Below, one piece after another: positions 1 through 11,390 of a stretch of DNA of 64,000 nt (the first letter of the stretch is position 1; every line of letters starts with the position of its first letter). The position numbers were made by a program, and so were the translations under genes. The stretch spans positions 17,080,680 through 17,144,679 of the forward strand of contig CM070913.1 in assembly GCA_036417435.1 (NCBI GenBank), in the 5' to 3' direction. The notes beneath the pieces were generated by a model, which had not been told where the DNA came from, did no database searches, and was given only the letters and a program-made list of their open reading frames with translations. This stretch comes from Inia geoffrensis. Its lineage: Eukaryota; Chordata; Mammalia; Artiodactyla; Iniidae.

Positions 1-535
1 TGCCTTTGGGAGGGACATCTGGTTTACCTCACTTCCTTTGATTTTGGAATAATTCACATGATAGAAAGTCTTCCTTAGCCCTCGGAATGCTCGATCATTA
101 TGGATAGTGTTATTATGAAAGAGGAAATGTGTTCAGCTGCTTGGAGAAAATGGCCAGGAATATATTAACATTAAAATAATGTTCTCAGTTTGACGGGTAA
201 TGAAGAGCTGAGATAAATGTCTCAAAAAAGTATTTGGTGTGATGTTCTTTTGCAGTTGTGTTGCTCTGTAGGTTTGCAGATTGCTTCCTTTCAGGTTAAA
301 TGAAACTGAAAGTGGTTGGAGAGCAGGAGGGTAGATCTCTACCATGCAGGTAGAGTGCCAGCCGTCCTTAACTGGGGTAAGTACCTGTCCATGTATTCCT
401 GCCCCATCACACTAACCCTTCAGAAGCTTCAGGTAGGAGTTCATCTATTCACCTATGGTGGTGGGTAAAAGAGCCTTTGAAACACTGAGCATCAATAACT
501 TAAACCTCATATTAGGTATGCAATTGTATTTATTA
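1..535. other. Unique sequence, nothing recognised
   Basis: No repeat, exon-like block or RNA gene was recognised here. Open frames are short and carry no familiar protein motif. Confidence 0.5.
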
Positions 536-612
536 CATTTATTCAAATATTGAGTGCCTATTGTTTGCCAGGCACAATTCTGCCCAATTCTAACTAAAAT
601 CCCTACCTTGTC
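536..612 (-). repeat. L2 3'-end fragment
   Basis: The plus strand reads like the reverse of the L2 LINE tail: attcaaatattgagtgccta followed by gccaggcacaattctgcc and an accctgcc-like stretch. It is a short, decayed, non-coding relic. Confidence 0.6.
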
Positions 613-660
613 TTAGCTTAATGTATGAGCTTAACTCATAATCGATTTGGTTTCTGCCTT

Positions 661-675
661 TTTTTTTTTTTTTCT
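661..675. repeat. Poly-T tract
   Basis: A run of about 14 T follows ttctgcctt. It has no recognisable SINE or LINE body attached, so it is treated as simple sequence. Confidence 0.7.
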
Positions 676-804
676 TCTTGCAATGGCAACACTAAAAGTG
701 GAGAGAATAAAAGAAATGTATCTGATACTCTCCTCTCTCAGTTCTTGACGCCTTACTATATATGCTCACCTTACTTGAACGTAATTCAATTGAATGGTTG
801 AAAA

Positions 805-1022
805 CATGCAACTTTTGAAGCAAGATGGGTTGGGTTCAAACATGAGCTCTGTCATAATGACCTTGAGTAAATAAGGTCTGACTGAGCCTTGGTTTCTTCC
901 TCTAGAAAATGGAGGTCAATCAACCTCATTGAGTTATTGTGAGTGTGAGATCATTTATATAAAGTGCTTAGTGTGTTGTCCTACACATCACAAGCCCTGC
1001 ATAATGGCAGCTATTATTATCG
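805..1022 (+). repeat. MIR SINE
   Basis: This matches the tRNA-derived mammalian-wide SINE from gggttcaaacatgagctctg through the core (gaccttgagtaa, ccttggtttcttcctctaga) to the tail (gagttattgtgagtgtgaga, aaagtgcttagtgtg). It is near full length and about as diverged as other ancient MIRs. Confidence 0.75.
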
Positions 1023-1029
1023 TCCATTT

Positions 1030-1132
1030 TTTGTAGTATTTACCATCCACCAGTCTTGGTGCTGGATTCTGGAAATCTTGGGGTGAATAGTTATGGTCTA
1101 AACTGAAGGAGCTCTTAAACTAGCCAAGGAAA
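1030..1132 (-). repeat. L2 fragment
   Basis: The words ggtgctggattctgg, ggggtgaatagttatgg and aaggagctcttaaactag follow the reversed L2 3' region (gctgggatacaacagtgaataa... catggagcttacattctag). It is strongly diverged. Confidence 0.5.
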
Positions 1133-1863
1133 TACCCACATCCAGATAACTCCAGCCTTTGGCATTTATGTGAAGATTTCTTCTGTATGTCGTGTCCTTG
1201 GAGTCTTGTCATTGGAAAGTCTTTGTAAAGCTTAAATGGTGTGGCATTTTAAAAGGATAGGACTTCGCTGGAGGAAGCTGTGAGGTTCTAGGACAGCCCA
1301 CGGGTGACCCAGGCCTTCCGTAAAGGGCACCAGGAGCCTTTCTCCTAGGACCTCATTTCCTTCAGGCAAGTGAAGTAATGTACCTCCCTTTGCTGAGGTC
1401 TGGTTTCTTGGGGGTAGGATGACCCACTGACTCAGCTTGTCCAGGCCTAAGAGGGTACCTGAGTTCAGGGACTTGCCATTTTAAAACCAGAACAGTCCCG
1501 GGAAACCTGGGACCAGTTGGTCACCCTACTCAGGGGCCCTGTCCTTGTTCTATGATTGTTGTTCGCATCCTGAAGCAGGCTTTGTAGACATTTCACATCG
1601 TTAGAGACACAGCCATCGTAAGACAGGAGGCAGGGGAGAACGGGGCAGGATAAGACTGGAGAAGGCAGTGTGACTGTCAATCTATATTTGAATCTGCTTT
1701 TTGGATGGAATCTTTCTTAGTATTAGTATTATTTTAAAGAAGAGAGCTCTTTAATAAAGGCCACAAAAACTAGACTGTACAATGCAAAATATAAAGTTAA
1801 TGGAGTCTTTAAAAAGTTTCCCCTAGACAGTGGTATTTGCTATGCCTGGTAGGGCTGTTGAAT
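1133..1863. other. Unique sequence, nothing recognised
   Basis: Mixed-composition DNA with no recognisable repeat and no convincing coding frame. A 71-codon open frame on the minus strand (1465-1680) has no familiar motif. Confidence 0.5.
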
Positions 1864-1910
1864 GGAACTTGGTACATAGTAGACATTCAGTAAATATTTG
1901 TTGAAGGAAG
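1864..1910 (+). repeat. L2 or MIR 3' tail
   Basis: ggtacatagtagacattcag followed by taaatatttgttgaagg is the tail shared by L2 and MIR elements. It is too short to assign to one family. Confidence 0.6.
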
Positions 1911-2102
1911 GGTGGAATCAATTTAATCTTCAGAAGTAGCTTTGAGAGCTGGGTTCCAGTTCAGGCTGGATTTGAGCCTGGGCCTTTGATACCTAATTTG
2001 AAAGTGTGTAAACCCAGATCTGCTCTTGTTGTGAGCAGATTCCTTGTTGTGCTGATATCCGAAGTGTATTTATGTAGGAGCTTAGGCCCTTCTCCACTTG
2101 TG

Positions 2103-2307
2103 GTGTTGTTGTTTTTTTTTTTGCGGTACGTGTGCCTCTCACGGCCTCTCCCGTTTTGGAGCACAGGCTCCGGACGTGCAGGCTCAGCAGCCGTGGCTCA
2201 CGGGCCCAGCCGCTCCGCGGCATGTGGGATCTTCCGGGACTGGGGCACGAACCCATGTCCCCTGCATCGGCAGGCAGACTCTCAACCACTGAGCCACCAG
2301 GGAAGCC
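2103..2307 (-). mobile_element. CHR SINE (short form)
   Basis: A tRNA-derived SINE in reverse orientation, with a T-rich tail complement at 2111-2122 and its head ending at gggaagcc. The 11-bp direct repeat ctccacttgtg flanks it (2092-2102 and 2308-2318), fixing both edges. Some CpGs are lost (gtgtgcctctcacgg), so this copy is older than those at 26.1 and 46.5 kb. Confidence 0.93.
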
Positions 2308-2318
2308 CTCCACTTGTG

Positions 2319-4216
2319 TTTTTTTCTTCTCGGTGAAACCACACGACACCAGCAGATGGGTTGCCTTGTCTTTTGGTTGCAGCTAGGATGTTTCTGGAAC
2401 GTGCCCGTGTTGTAAACGTGACGGTAGCGTGGGCTGTGATGGGGGCGCTTGTGTACACAGTGCTCAGTGCTTTCCTCCCAAAGGTATGGGAGGGATTTCC
2501 TGATGAGTCTGTTAATTCCAAGTGGGGGCTGGGAAGGGGACCAGGCCTGGCTCCATACTGCTGGGTGGAGATGTCCAGAGCCGGGCTCCCACTTGCCAGC
2601 GTTCCCTCTTCCTGAACCTTCGTTATTAACACGGAGGACTGATGGCAACCTATAAGGCTCTTAGATAAGCCACAGATTTTTCTAGTCTTTAGCTGAGGCA
2701 TCAAATGGTAATCTTTTGTTTTCTGTTTCTTCCTGAGAAGTGTTAACTGTTTATCCAGGGATGGTAGGACCTGCAACAAATTGCCAGAAACAGTAATTAG
2801 TTTGCTGGTTGCCAGTTCTCTAAATCTCATGCACAGAGCACCTGAGGGCAACCACCAGACATTTACATCACCCTTCGCATCAGATTCCCCTGTCATCATT
2901 ATGTACGCTGAGAAATCATATTCTTTTATGTTCCTGACAAGCCAGATTTCTTCATGGTTTCTTACTTCACCTAAGAAGAAGGTAAATAGCTTATCTACGG
3001 AAGGGGAATCTTCCGGGTAAACAGAATTGATTTACTAAATTGCCTTTATTTCTATACACAAAATACTAAATATTAGTTCAAAGAGAGTGTTTCTTTGCAG
3101 AGTCCATAGTTTACTTTTTTTTTTTTTCCCAACAGTGGAGTCAGAGCTATCAAAAATTTATTGTTCATACGCCTTGAGTTTATATCAAAATAATAAAGTT
3201 TTTGAGAATTGCATCTCAGGGCGGTCGTACTTCCCTACAATGAGTTCATTGACGTACAAGGAAAAATGTCTTTACTAAGAAGTTAAAAAGAACACGACAG
3301 ACTTCACTCCAGACTTATTATACCTTACTTGTTGAAATCTGTCCATGCAGATGCCAAACTCTCTCTTTAATGTGCTCCTTAAAATAACATTCTCTTGGGA
3401 TCAAGTGCAGTCTGCAGTGGAAATTGAAGAAGACACTGTCCAGACAATTTAGAATTCCTTGTAAATTAGGAGGGCAGTGATCATCAATTCTGAAGCCTAA
3501 GCGTGATTCAGCCTAGTTCTTCTGGTTGGCTTGACTTTTGTTTTATTCCTTGCTCTTGACGCATTGCAAAAGGCATTGCCATGCAATTTTGTTTCCTCTT
3601 TTCGTAGAGGTGGATGGGACTTGACTTAGCCTAAGACCCTAGATGTCTCCCCCTCACCATAGGAGGAAGCAGTTCGGAACAGGCTGACTCTTCTCGGGGT
3701 TCTGGAGGCTGCTTCCCTCGTTTTAACTTCTCCTTCGAGATTCTGACTTGTAAAGAAACAAATTTCTTCCTTTTATGAGGCTTTTTAGTGCTAGGTGATT
3801 AGTGTCGTTCGATATAATCTATAGTACTTAACAACTAGATACACTGTTTTCCCGAAGCTGATCACAGTGAAAATAAGAGTTAGAGAGAGAGAGCGAGGCA
3901 TCAGTTTGAGGGAGAAAGCGTGAGTGAAGAGAATGATGGGGGTAAATAATTGGGTCAGAGTATGGTATTTAGAAAATTTTAATTTTAGCTTCAAAATTAA
4001 GAACCGCCGTTGTTTACATGGTGATGTTGGTTTGTAATTAAAGCATCTGGCCCAAGCAAACTGAAGCCGCTGTTAGTAATATTCTACAAAACAACGTGAC
4101 AGTTCATCAGATATTTCCCTTCCCAACTATGTCAGATTCCACAATGTATTTTATGACAACCTCAAGACAATTCTGGAGGGGGCAGAGGAGATGGCTATGG
4201 TACAAAGATAGAGATA
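2319..4216. other. Unique sequence, nothing recognised
   Basis: About 1.9 kb without a recognised repeat. Overlapping open frames at 2282-2899 (minus) run into the adjacent SINE, show no domain signature and are read as chance. The T-run at 3115-3128 is simple sequence. Confidence 0.45.
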
Positions 4217-4373
4217 GTGTTTATTAGATGCTTCATGTTCAGTGCTAAGAGCTTTAAGCACATTATCTGGGAGGCAGCAGATCCTGGAAACTTAGGTAAC
4301 TTCTTCAAGGTCACACAGTGAATTTATGCCAGAGCCAGGATATGAACCCGGGCAGCCTGTGCTCTTAACCACA
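4217..4373 (-). repeat. MIR SINE
   Basis: Reverse MIR: cattatctgggaggcagcag, ttcttcaaggtcacacagtg, then tgaacccgggcagcctgtgc and tcttaaccac, which is the tRNA-like head. Confidence 0.8.
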
Positions 4374-4605
4374 GCCTGGGAGCTACATTCACAACTGGAA
4401 TTAAAGATCGGAAGAAGCAAAAACTTTTCTTTTTTAACCCAACAGGTTCAGTGTAACATAATTTAGGAAGAGATCTGACTTCTGCACTGTCCTGTCTTTG
4501 GGGAACAAAGATGGATGCCTTTGGTCAACCATCTGCCTGAATCAGTTTTATGTTGGCTTTGAGGTAGCATGGTTTGAAAGACTCTGTGACAGGTCCTGTT
4601 GGGAA

Positions 4606-4821
4606 CTTTTTTTTTTTTTTTTTTTTTTGGTGGTACGCGGGCCTCTCACTGCTGTGGCCTCTCCCGTCGCAGAGCACAGGCTCCTGACGCGCAGGCTCAG
4701 CGGCCATGGCTCACGGGCCCAGCCGCTCCGCGGCATGTGGGATCCTCCCGGACCCGGGCATGAACCCGTGTCCCCTGCATCGGCAGGCGGACTCTCAACC
4801 ACTGCACCACCAGGGAAGCCC
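4606..4821 (-). mobile_element. CHR SINE (short form)
   Basis: Full short-form copy in reverse with a T run of about 22 at its 3' end. The 11-bp duplication cctgttgggaa (4595-4605 and 4822-4832) flanks it. CpG-rich words such as gctccgcggcatg are intact, suggesting a fairly young insertion. Confidence 0.95.
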
Positions 4822-4832
4822 CCTGTTGGGAA

Positions 4833-5200
4833 ATTTGCAGTGAGATTTCCAGCTATTACCTGGGCTTTGCCCTGTGCTAACAAGTTTCTATGAAGCCTGG
4901 TGGTGTGAACTGTTTCTCAAAGGGCCACTTGACTGAAAGCCAGTGTGTGTGGCTGGGAGCTTAAGACTTTCATGAATACACTGCTAAAAAGTGTTTGAAC
5001 CAAAAAGCGTTTTTTACTACCCCTCCTCCCCTAGTTCCTATTTCTTCTCCTAAACAAAAAGGGAATAAATCATATCCGTTCATATTGTTATTCCTTTGTT
5101 TGTACAGCTTCCTTTTCCTGGAACCACCTTTTTCTTCTCCACCGCCCTGCAAAAAAAACCCCACAACATTTCGATGGAAAGCCATTAGTATATGCTTCCT
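4833..5200. other. Unique sequence, nothing recognised
   Basis: Pyrimidine-rich unique DNA. No element or exon was recognised. Confidence 0.45.
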
Positions 5201-5395
5201 TTGAGACGTCTTTCCTATTCCACTTTCCCTATGGCTTCTCCAACTCCCTCAGCCGGAATTAATTGCCCTTCCATTTGTTCTTTTAAATCCCACTTACCCC
5301 CATGTCTGATAATTCTACATATGCTTGCCTCCCCTGCTCCACTGTGAAGTCTTTGACTTGTAAGACCTTGTCTTGTTTAGGAGCTTGGATGAATG
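5201..5395 (+). repeat. L2 3' fragment
   Basis: gagacgtctttcctattcca, cagccggaattaattgccct and tccactgtgaagtctttgac with cttgtcttgtttaggagctt follow the L2 3' region in the forward direction. It carries no coding capacity. Confidence 0.6.
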
Positions 5396-5539
5396 ATTGG
5401 AGGAGCAAACAAGCAAATGAACGAACAGACTATCGATACGTGGATTTGTTGGGATTGATTAGAGTGTATGATAGTGGGAAATGGTGGTGGATCTGAGCAT
5501 TGACGTATGTGCGATTGTGGAGACTGGCTAGATGCTTAC

Positions 5540-5743
5540 CAAAGTCTCGGCAATATTGCCATTTGGGGCTGGTTAATTTTCTGTGGTGGGGAGACTGTCC
5601 TGTGCACTGGGGGACGTTTAGGAGCTTCCCTGGACTCTACCCACTAGATGTCAGTTACCCAGCTGTAACAATCAGAGATGTCTCCAGACATTGCCACCTG
5701 CCTCTTGAGAGTCAAAATTGCCCACAGTTGACAACCACTGTAT
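5540..5743 (-). repeat. MER20 DNA transposon (hAT-Charlie)
   Basis: Reverse MER20: gactgtcctgtgcactgggg, gacgtttaggagcttccctg, tctacccactagatgtcag, gatgtctccagacattgcca and an end at acaaccactg. This is a non-autonomous DNA transposon fossil shared by placental mammals. Confidence 0.85.
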
Positions 5744-7107
5744 TGGACTACTTTCTGTATCTAGGTGGAGCCATGAGATTGGTTCTCACGAAAGGATGTG
5801 TGTGGAAATGAGAGGCAGTAAAGAGTGGGGTTCCTTTTGCATATCTGCTCTCTTTCTGGTCTGCTGGCCAGCTGCAGGGGGGTGCCGGGGAGAACTATGA
5901 AGCCCTGGGGTATGATGGAGTCACAGGGTGGAAGGACCCCTGGTCCTGAATGACTGTGGAGCAGAGCCTTCCTTACCAAGTTGCACTGAGATGCAACGTG
6001 AAGAAATTAAACCACATGCATTAGTCCAGTGAGATTTGGGAGTACGTATTTTGGCAGTCAGTCTACCTTCCCTAACATACCCTGACGCTTGGAAAGAAGA
6101 GACTTTGCTGAAGCAGCCATGCCAGTATTCCAGGCAGTGAGTAAAATCAGACATTCTAACCACGGCAAAAGAGAGAGTTTATTTGTTTGTTCTTGCGTAG
6201 GTAGCATCAGTCTTATTGCTATAATTCTTTTAATTTCTAAAATTTATCAGAAAATAAGAGGATGATAAATGTGAATTTGCTGTTCCACCACTTTAATAAT
6301 TCTGACCTGTGAATAACAGGCAGCTCTGGGCTATAAATACTTTTAGTAAAAAGTTAATAAAACATCGGATGTCCCAGCGGTTCGTTTCACTGTATGAATA
6401 TGAGTCTGCAATGCAATTTCAGGTTGAGATATCTGTGGTAATTTATGTTTAATGCGTTTTCTTATTTTGGGGGGAAAATGACAGATGTTGATACCCTACA
6501 GTCACAGCTGTTCCCCACACCATTAACAAATAAATCACTGTATATGATGTGATGGGCTTTGAAACGGACTCCTATATGCTTAGTCCAGCTGAATGATGTG
6601 GATTAGTGCCCCTTAAAAAGCTGAACCCCAAAGCTTGCTTCTCAGACCAGATTCAGTGCCTAGTGCAAGATTTCCTTTGCAGCAGTTAATTGGATTTGTG
6701 GTTGTGTCCACGCAGAGCCACTGTCCACAACTCGGTAAGTCAAACGGTTTCATTTGGCACTCATCTGGATGACAACAGAGAGGTTGTTTGTGGGAGACAA
6801 TGGCTGATTGTGGGTGAGCCCTTCGTTGGCTGAAAGCTTTGTGTTTGAGTCAGTGGTCTCGGTGCCTGCCCTATTTGCAGAGCGTTCAGTCCATTGTACG
6901 AAGAGCCACCCCCGGTGAATTTTACCTTACCTGTCAGAGACTCCCTGTCAGCAAATAGAACAAATCTGGCCTCAGGATTTTAAGATGGTAAAGCCTCTCT
7001 TTCTAGAAAAAAATCCTGCTGGCGTCTTAACTACCAAATATCTGATCCTTCTGTGTGTTTTTTTTTTTTTATCCCCAGATAAAACATTTGCATAAGAATA
7101 AAAGTAG
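5744..7107. other. Unique sequence; 6200-6900 may be conserved non-coding DNA
   Basis: No repeat was recognised across 1.3 kb. The part at about 6200-6900 is AT-rich and repeat-free, has homeobox-type core words (taat, attaa) and no long open frame. That is compatible with, but does not prove, a conserved regulatory element. Confidence 0.35.
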
Positions 7108-7366
7108 CTAATATGGATGACACTAATTATGTGCCAGGCTCTAAGTGTTTTGCATACAGTATGCACGTCATTATCACAATAGTCTTAAGGGGAAGGTACT
7201 ACTAATATCTCTATTTTGATTTCTCCATTTACAAGAACTTGAGGCACAGAGAGGCTAAATGATTTGCCCAAGATCACAAAATAAGTAATGCCAGAGCTGG
7301 GATTAGAACCCAGCCATGAATGGCTCCAGAGTTTATGGTATAAGCCACTGCAGTATGCTGCCTCAG
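7108..7366 (-). repeat. MIR SINE (near full length)
   Basis: Reverse MIR from attatgtgccaggctctaag through gaggcacagagaggctaaat and agctgggattagaacccagc to the tRNA-like head near tataagccactgcag. It is one of the best preserved MIRs in the window. Confidence 0.85.
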
Positions 7367-7954
7367 CTTTTTCATTCTGTTAAGGAGACTCACTTTGTCT
7401 GAGATATCCTGTATTTTTATGACTTCAACAAACATTTGTATATGATAATTAAAAAGAGTTCGGGGTATTATTGCTTTATTTTTGCATGGATTGAGCATAA
7501 TTCCCTACTAAGCTGTCAGCTGATGGCCTTGTGTCTTCCATAACTCTTGACACAACACTTCCTTGTAAGAAAGTGCTAATTTAGCACGTTGGTTTGATTA
7601 TTTTTATATAGAGATGCTCCTTTAGGAGGTTACCTCTGTAGGAATAAGAACACATGGACACAGGGAACTCAAGTGCCAGGTGGTGTTGGATGAAGTGGCC
7701 TTGGAGTTCAGAGGGGGAAAGATGACTTCCTGTTAGAGGGTTTAGAATGGCTTCATGTAAGAAGTAGCATTTGCCAATGCCCTGGAAGGGTAGGTAGTCA
7801 TCTGGACATCTGGAATGGCATTTCTGCAGCAGCAAGGTGGTAAGGGAGGGTGGATCTTGTCTTCTGGACAACAAAAAATGCTTTCTGCCTGAAGCCTGGA
7901 GCATGTGAGCAGGACTTATAGGAAAAGGATTAGAATGGTGGGTGGGAGGGGGAC
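7367..7954. other. Low-information unique sequence, possibly decayed L2
   Basis: The second half (about 7650-7830) has phrases resembling reversed L2 (tgacttcctgttagagggtt, gcatttgccaatgccctgga), but the match is too weak to call. Confidence 0.3.
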
Positions 7955-8370
7955 TTTGGCATTTATTTTGCAGGAAGCCATTGATGGTGTAGGGGCAGGA
8001 AAGGATGTGGATGTGAAGATGTGCTTTCAGAAGCTTAATCTGACAGCAGTCGGTATGGGCAAGGACAAAGGTGGGGAGGCCAGTTGGGGTCCAGAGAAGA
8101 TGTGGGGAAGACTTGGACTCCAGGGGAGGCCACAGGAATGGAAAGGGTGAACGAAAGCAAGAAGCGTTTCGGAGACAAAGTTAGAATTTTGGAGACCGAT
8201 TGAATGAGAGGTGAGAAGTAAACAGGTTTTCACATCTGAGCTACTGGGTGAGTAGTGGTAACAAATGTAGAATTGTGGAGGAAGGGCCAGATTGGGGAGA
8301 AATCAAGAGTTCACTTTGGAAATGCATTTAGTAGCGAGGTCAGAAGAGTAAGGCACATCCAGGTGGTCAT
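7955..8370 (-). repeat. L2 ORF2-region fragment
   Basis: The plus strand carries the reversed L2 coding region: ggaagccattgatggtgtag, tttcagaagcttaatctgac, gacagcagtcgg, aatcaagagttcactttgg and cacatccaggtggtcat. It is decayed, and no frame stays open through it. Confidence 0.55.
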
Positions 8371-9924
8371 TATGAGTCTGAGTTTTGAACCGTGTTACCC
8401 AGAGAGAACCTCTCGAGGGCTGGCTGTGAAAGGACGTAGGTAAAAAAAATGGTAGGAACAAAGAAAAAAATTATCTGGAGCAGAGGCGACTTGCACGTAT
8501 CGAAAACTAAAAGTGGTATGTGACTTCACGTTATCGTGTAGCTTGATTTCTGTTTTTTGCTCCTAAATTGGTTATGATTTCTTCTAGATTTGAAATGCTT
8601 TACGGACCATGCATGAGAAGTGCTCCCTATGGGACTCTGCCTGGAATATTGGGAAGCTGGTTGGAAGACCCTCTCCTCATCTAAGCCGGTTCACTCACCA
8701 GCCCCTAGATGTGCTCGGGACCGGCCAGCCTGCTCCCTCTTCCTCTGCCCTTCTATTCAAATCATAACTCTTTCTTTAATCCCCTGCTCAGATCCCATCA
8801 CTGAATCCCTGATAATCGCAGCTGAAAGTGGCCTTTGCTGCCTGCTCTGTCTCGCAGACCTTAATGTAGGTCCTGGGGACAGCCAGCTGCTGACCAAGGG
8901 CAGATCAGGGCTGAGGGCTGAGTCCACCTATTCATCTTTGCATTCCAGGGGCCTAGCTTATTACTTTTTTCACCAGTAAATGTTAGTATGAACTGTTACG
9001 TCTCTAACTGGTTTTTAATCTCCTTGAGGACTGCAGAGATCTAATGCTTTTTTGTATTTCCCACACTTTTTTGGATATGGTATCTTGGTGGCGCTGGTTG
9101 ATTAAGGGCTGTAGCATCAGAAAGTTTCCTTTCCTCGTTGGGGCCACTGCATCTTGACAGCTAAATCTTGTATCTGTCATCAGAAGTGTCATGTTAGTTG
9201 CCACCTTTGACTTCGTTTATATTTGTCAACTATTCAAAAGACGTATTGACTGTCTTGATTGATTCTTTTCTTAATGTGGTGTTGAGCAGTGGCTGCAAGG
9301 AGATAGTGTTGGGGCACATTGCCATGTAGTTTTTGCCTTTGGTTTTAAGGTAAGATGTTAGGTTAGGTTTTCAGGAACCAAAATATACTCAGAGCCCAAA
9401 TGGGTAAAAACAGAAGTAGAAACCTGAAATTCGTTTTTATGTTTCTAAAATTAATCAGACGAAATTCATTTAGTAATGCATGAAAAATGGTTGTGAGTAC
9501 ACAGAATGAAACTATGCTTATTAAGATAGATTAGGAAAAATACTTTGGGGAGTAAAGCAGCTTTAATTTTCCTTTCTTGATGTTTGTTTACCAATACAAT
9601 CTCAGCTAGAATCTGCTGTCCTGGGCTCTGGCCTGTTGCCTTTTCTCAGAAAACAAGCCCACTTCCTCTGGGTTATGGAGAAAGAGTTTTTCCTCCTTCA
9701 GAGAATTTTAGGTGGGCTGACGTTCATAACTAACTTTTGAGTAATGGGAGTTTAGTATGTTGGCAGAAAAAAAGCAAGTGGTGGTGTTAGCCTCAGTGCT
9801 GTAAGAGGTAAGCCCTGCCAGTTTTTAAGTATGGAGATTGCAAAATTTGGGGTAAAACTTTAAATATTAATTATCCTTAAATTGGTCTCAGAATTTTATA
9901 AGTGAAAAAAAATTGCCAATATGT
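8371..9924. other. Unique sequence, nothing recognised
   Basis: About 1.55 kb with no repeat that I recognise. A 119-codon open frame at 8620-8979 (plus) has no domain, and no splice or Kozak context supports it. Confidence 0.45.
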
Positions 9925-10112
9925 ACTTGGCAGTCACTAAATCCAAAGCATCTTGTAAAACTACATAGTCACCCAATGTAATTCTTACAATAATTTAGAA
10001 GTAGGTTTTTGTCCCCATTTTTTGGATGACCAAACTGAGGCACAGAGAGGTCTAGCAGCTTGCTCTAGATTATGCTGTCAAGTGGCAGAACCAGGATGGA
10101 AACTCAGTAGTA
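9925..10112 (-). repeat. MIR SINE
   Basis: Reverse MIR: gtccccattttttggatgac, caaactgaggcacagagagg, then aagtggcagaaccaggatgg. Confidence 0.75.
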
Positions 10113-10785
10113 GCATTGGTACATCAGTTCATTGTAATACAGTGATCTTTCAAAACTTCGCAGTGTTGAAAAGTACCGATAAAAAGTAATTGCTATCAGA
10201 AACAAAATATACTGACAATAAGCATCTTCAATGAACATAATATTAAAAATGAAATGCTAAAAATTTTAGAGTTTTAATTTCAGTCACTCTGTGCTCTGGT
10301 CACAGTAGAGTTGTAACTTATCTTATTGTGGCTATTTTGTTTCTATACCAGAAATTCATCCGGAGATTGTAGTGCAAAGAGTATCTGCTGAAATTATGTG
10401 GAAGTAGAGAATAGTCCACTTTAGTAGAATAGCCGATGCTTTTCGAATGTAGGACAAGCCAGAGAGGAAGGGGGCCTAATTATGGATCCTGTTTTGGAGA
10501 TCAAAGCCAGACCGCCCAGAGTTCATTCAGAGTTTTTAACCAGATAGTATCAAGGTCATTAGCAATAGTTTTTGGCTCTGGTATTAAGTTTTTTTAATAA
10601 ACATTGTTCATCTCTAGCCTGTTCTGTGAACTCCCCATTCTGAATGTTGGGAGTAACCAACATCAGGTTTGCTGTCCTCCCGACCACGGGATCCTTTTCT
10701 GGAACACCTCCCTCGTGACAACTTCTGCCTTTTGCCATGAACACTTCCCGGTGTCAGGAGCTTACCACCTCCCGAGTAAATTTGT
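10113..10785. other. Unique sequence, nothing recognised
   Basis: AT-rich DNA with no recognised element. Confidence 0.45.
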
Positions 10786-10872
10786 TCCCATTTTATAGTC
10801 GGGAAAACCTGAGACTAAATGAGGTGAAATGATAGACCGAGGTCTCTGCAGTTCAGAGGTAGGCCTTGAATC
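10786..10872 (-). repeat. MIR fragment
   Basis: ttcccattttatagtcggga, aaacctgagactaaatgagg and gcagttcagaggtaggcctt follow the middle of a reversed MIR. Confidence 0.55.
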
Positions 10873-11059
10873 AGCCCTGATAGAACATAACATCCTGTTC
10901 AACCCCAGTCGTGCTCCAGGAATCACTCGATGCGCACCCCAGCCGTCCAGCCTTTCCTTCTGATGGGGCGCCATCAGCATACCACAGGACCCGCTCATGC
11001 ACTTTCACTCTGCTGGCCTGCAGTGTCCTTGGCTTTACCATTAGAGATTCATTCCTTGT

Positions 11060-11258
11060 GGTATGGAGAAGACAGCATGAACTGTGGTTACTCAGTGGAC
11101 TGAGGGCTGTATCCCTCCTCTGCTACTTATGTATTAGGCTTGTGATCCTGAGCAAATCACTCCGTGTCCTCATTTCAGATGAGGCCAGCAGTACCTGTCT
11201 GGAAGGGTCACTGCTGTGAAGGTTAATACTGATAACTGATGTGCGGAGCCCTTGCAAA
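11060..11258 (+). repeat. MIR SINE
   Basis: Forward MIR: agcatgaactgtggttactc, ctctgctacttatgtattag, gtgatcctgagcaaatcact and the tail gctgtgaaggttaatactg. It abuts a second MIR in the opposite orientation. Confidence 0.7.
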
Positions 11259-11390
11259 GCGCCAGGTGCTGTTTTCAGTGTTATGTATATGTCACCTCGC
11301 TAATTCTCAGAACGATAGTCTGAGGTAGGAATCAGGGGCGGGCCCAGAGAAGTTAAATGATGTATCTGAGAGCTGGAGCTGGTACATAGA
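11259..11390 (-). repeat. MIR SINE, tail to tail with the previous copy
   Basis: gccaggtgctgttttcagtg, tcacctcgctaattctcaga, gtctgaggtaggaatcagg and agaagttaaatgatgtatct read as a reversed MIR core. Confidence 0.65.
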
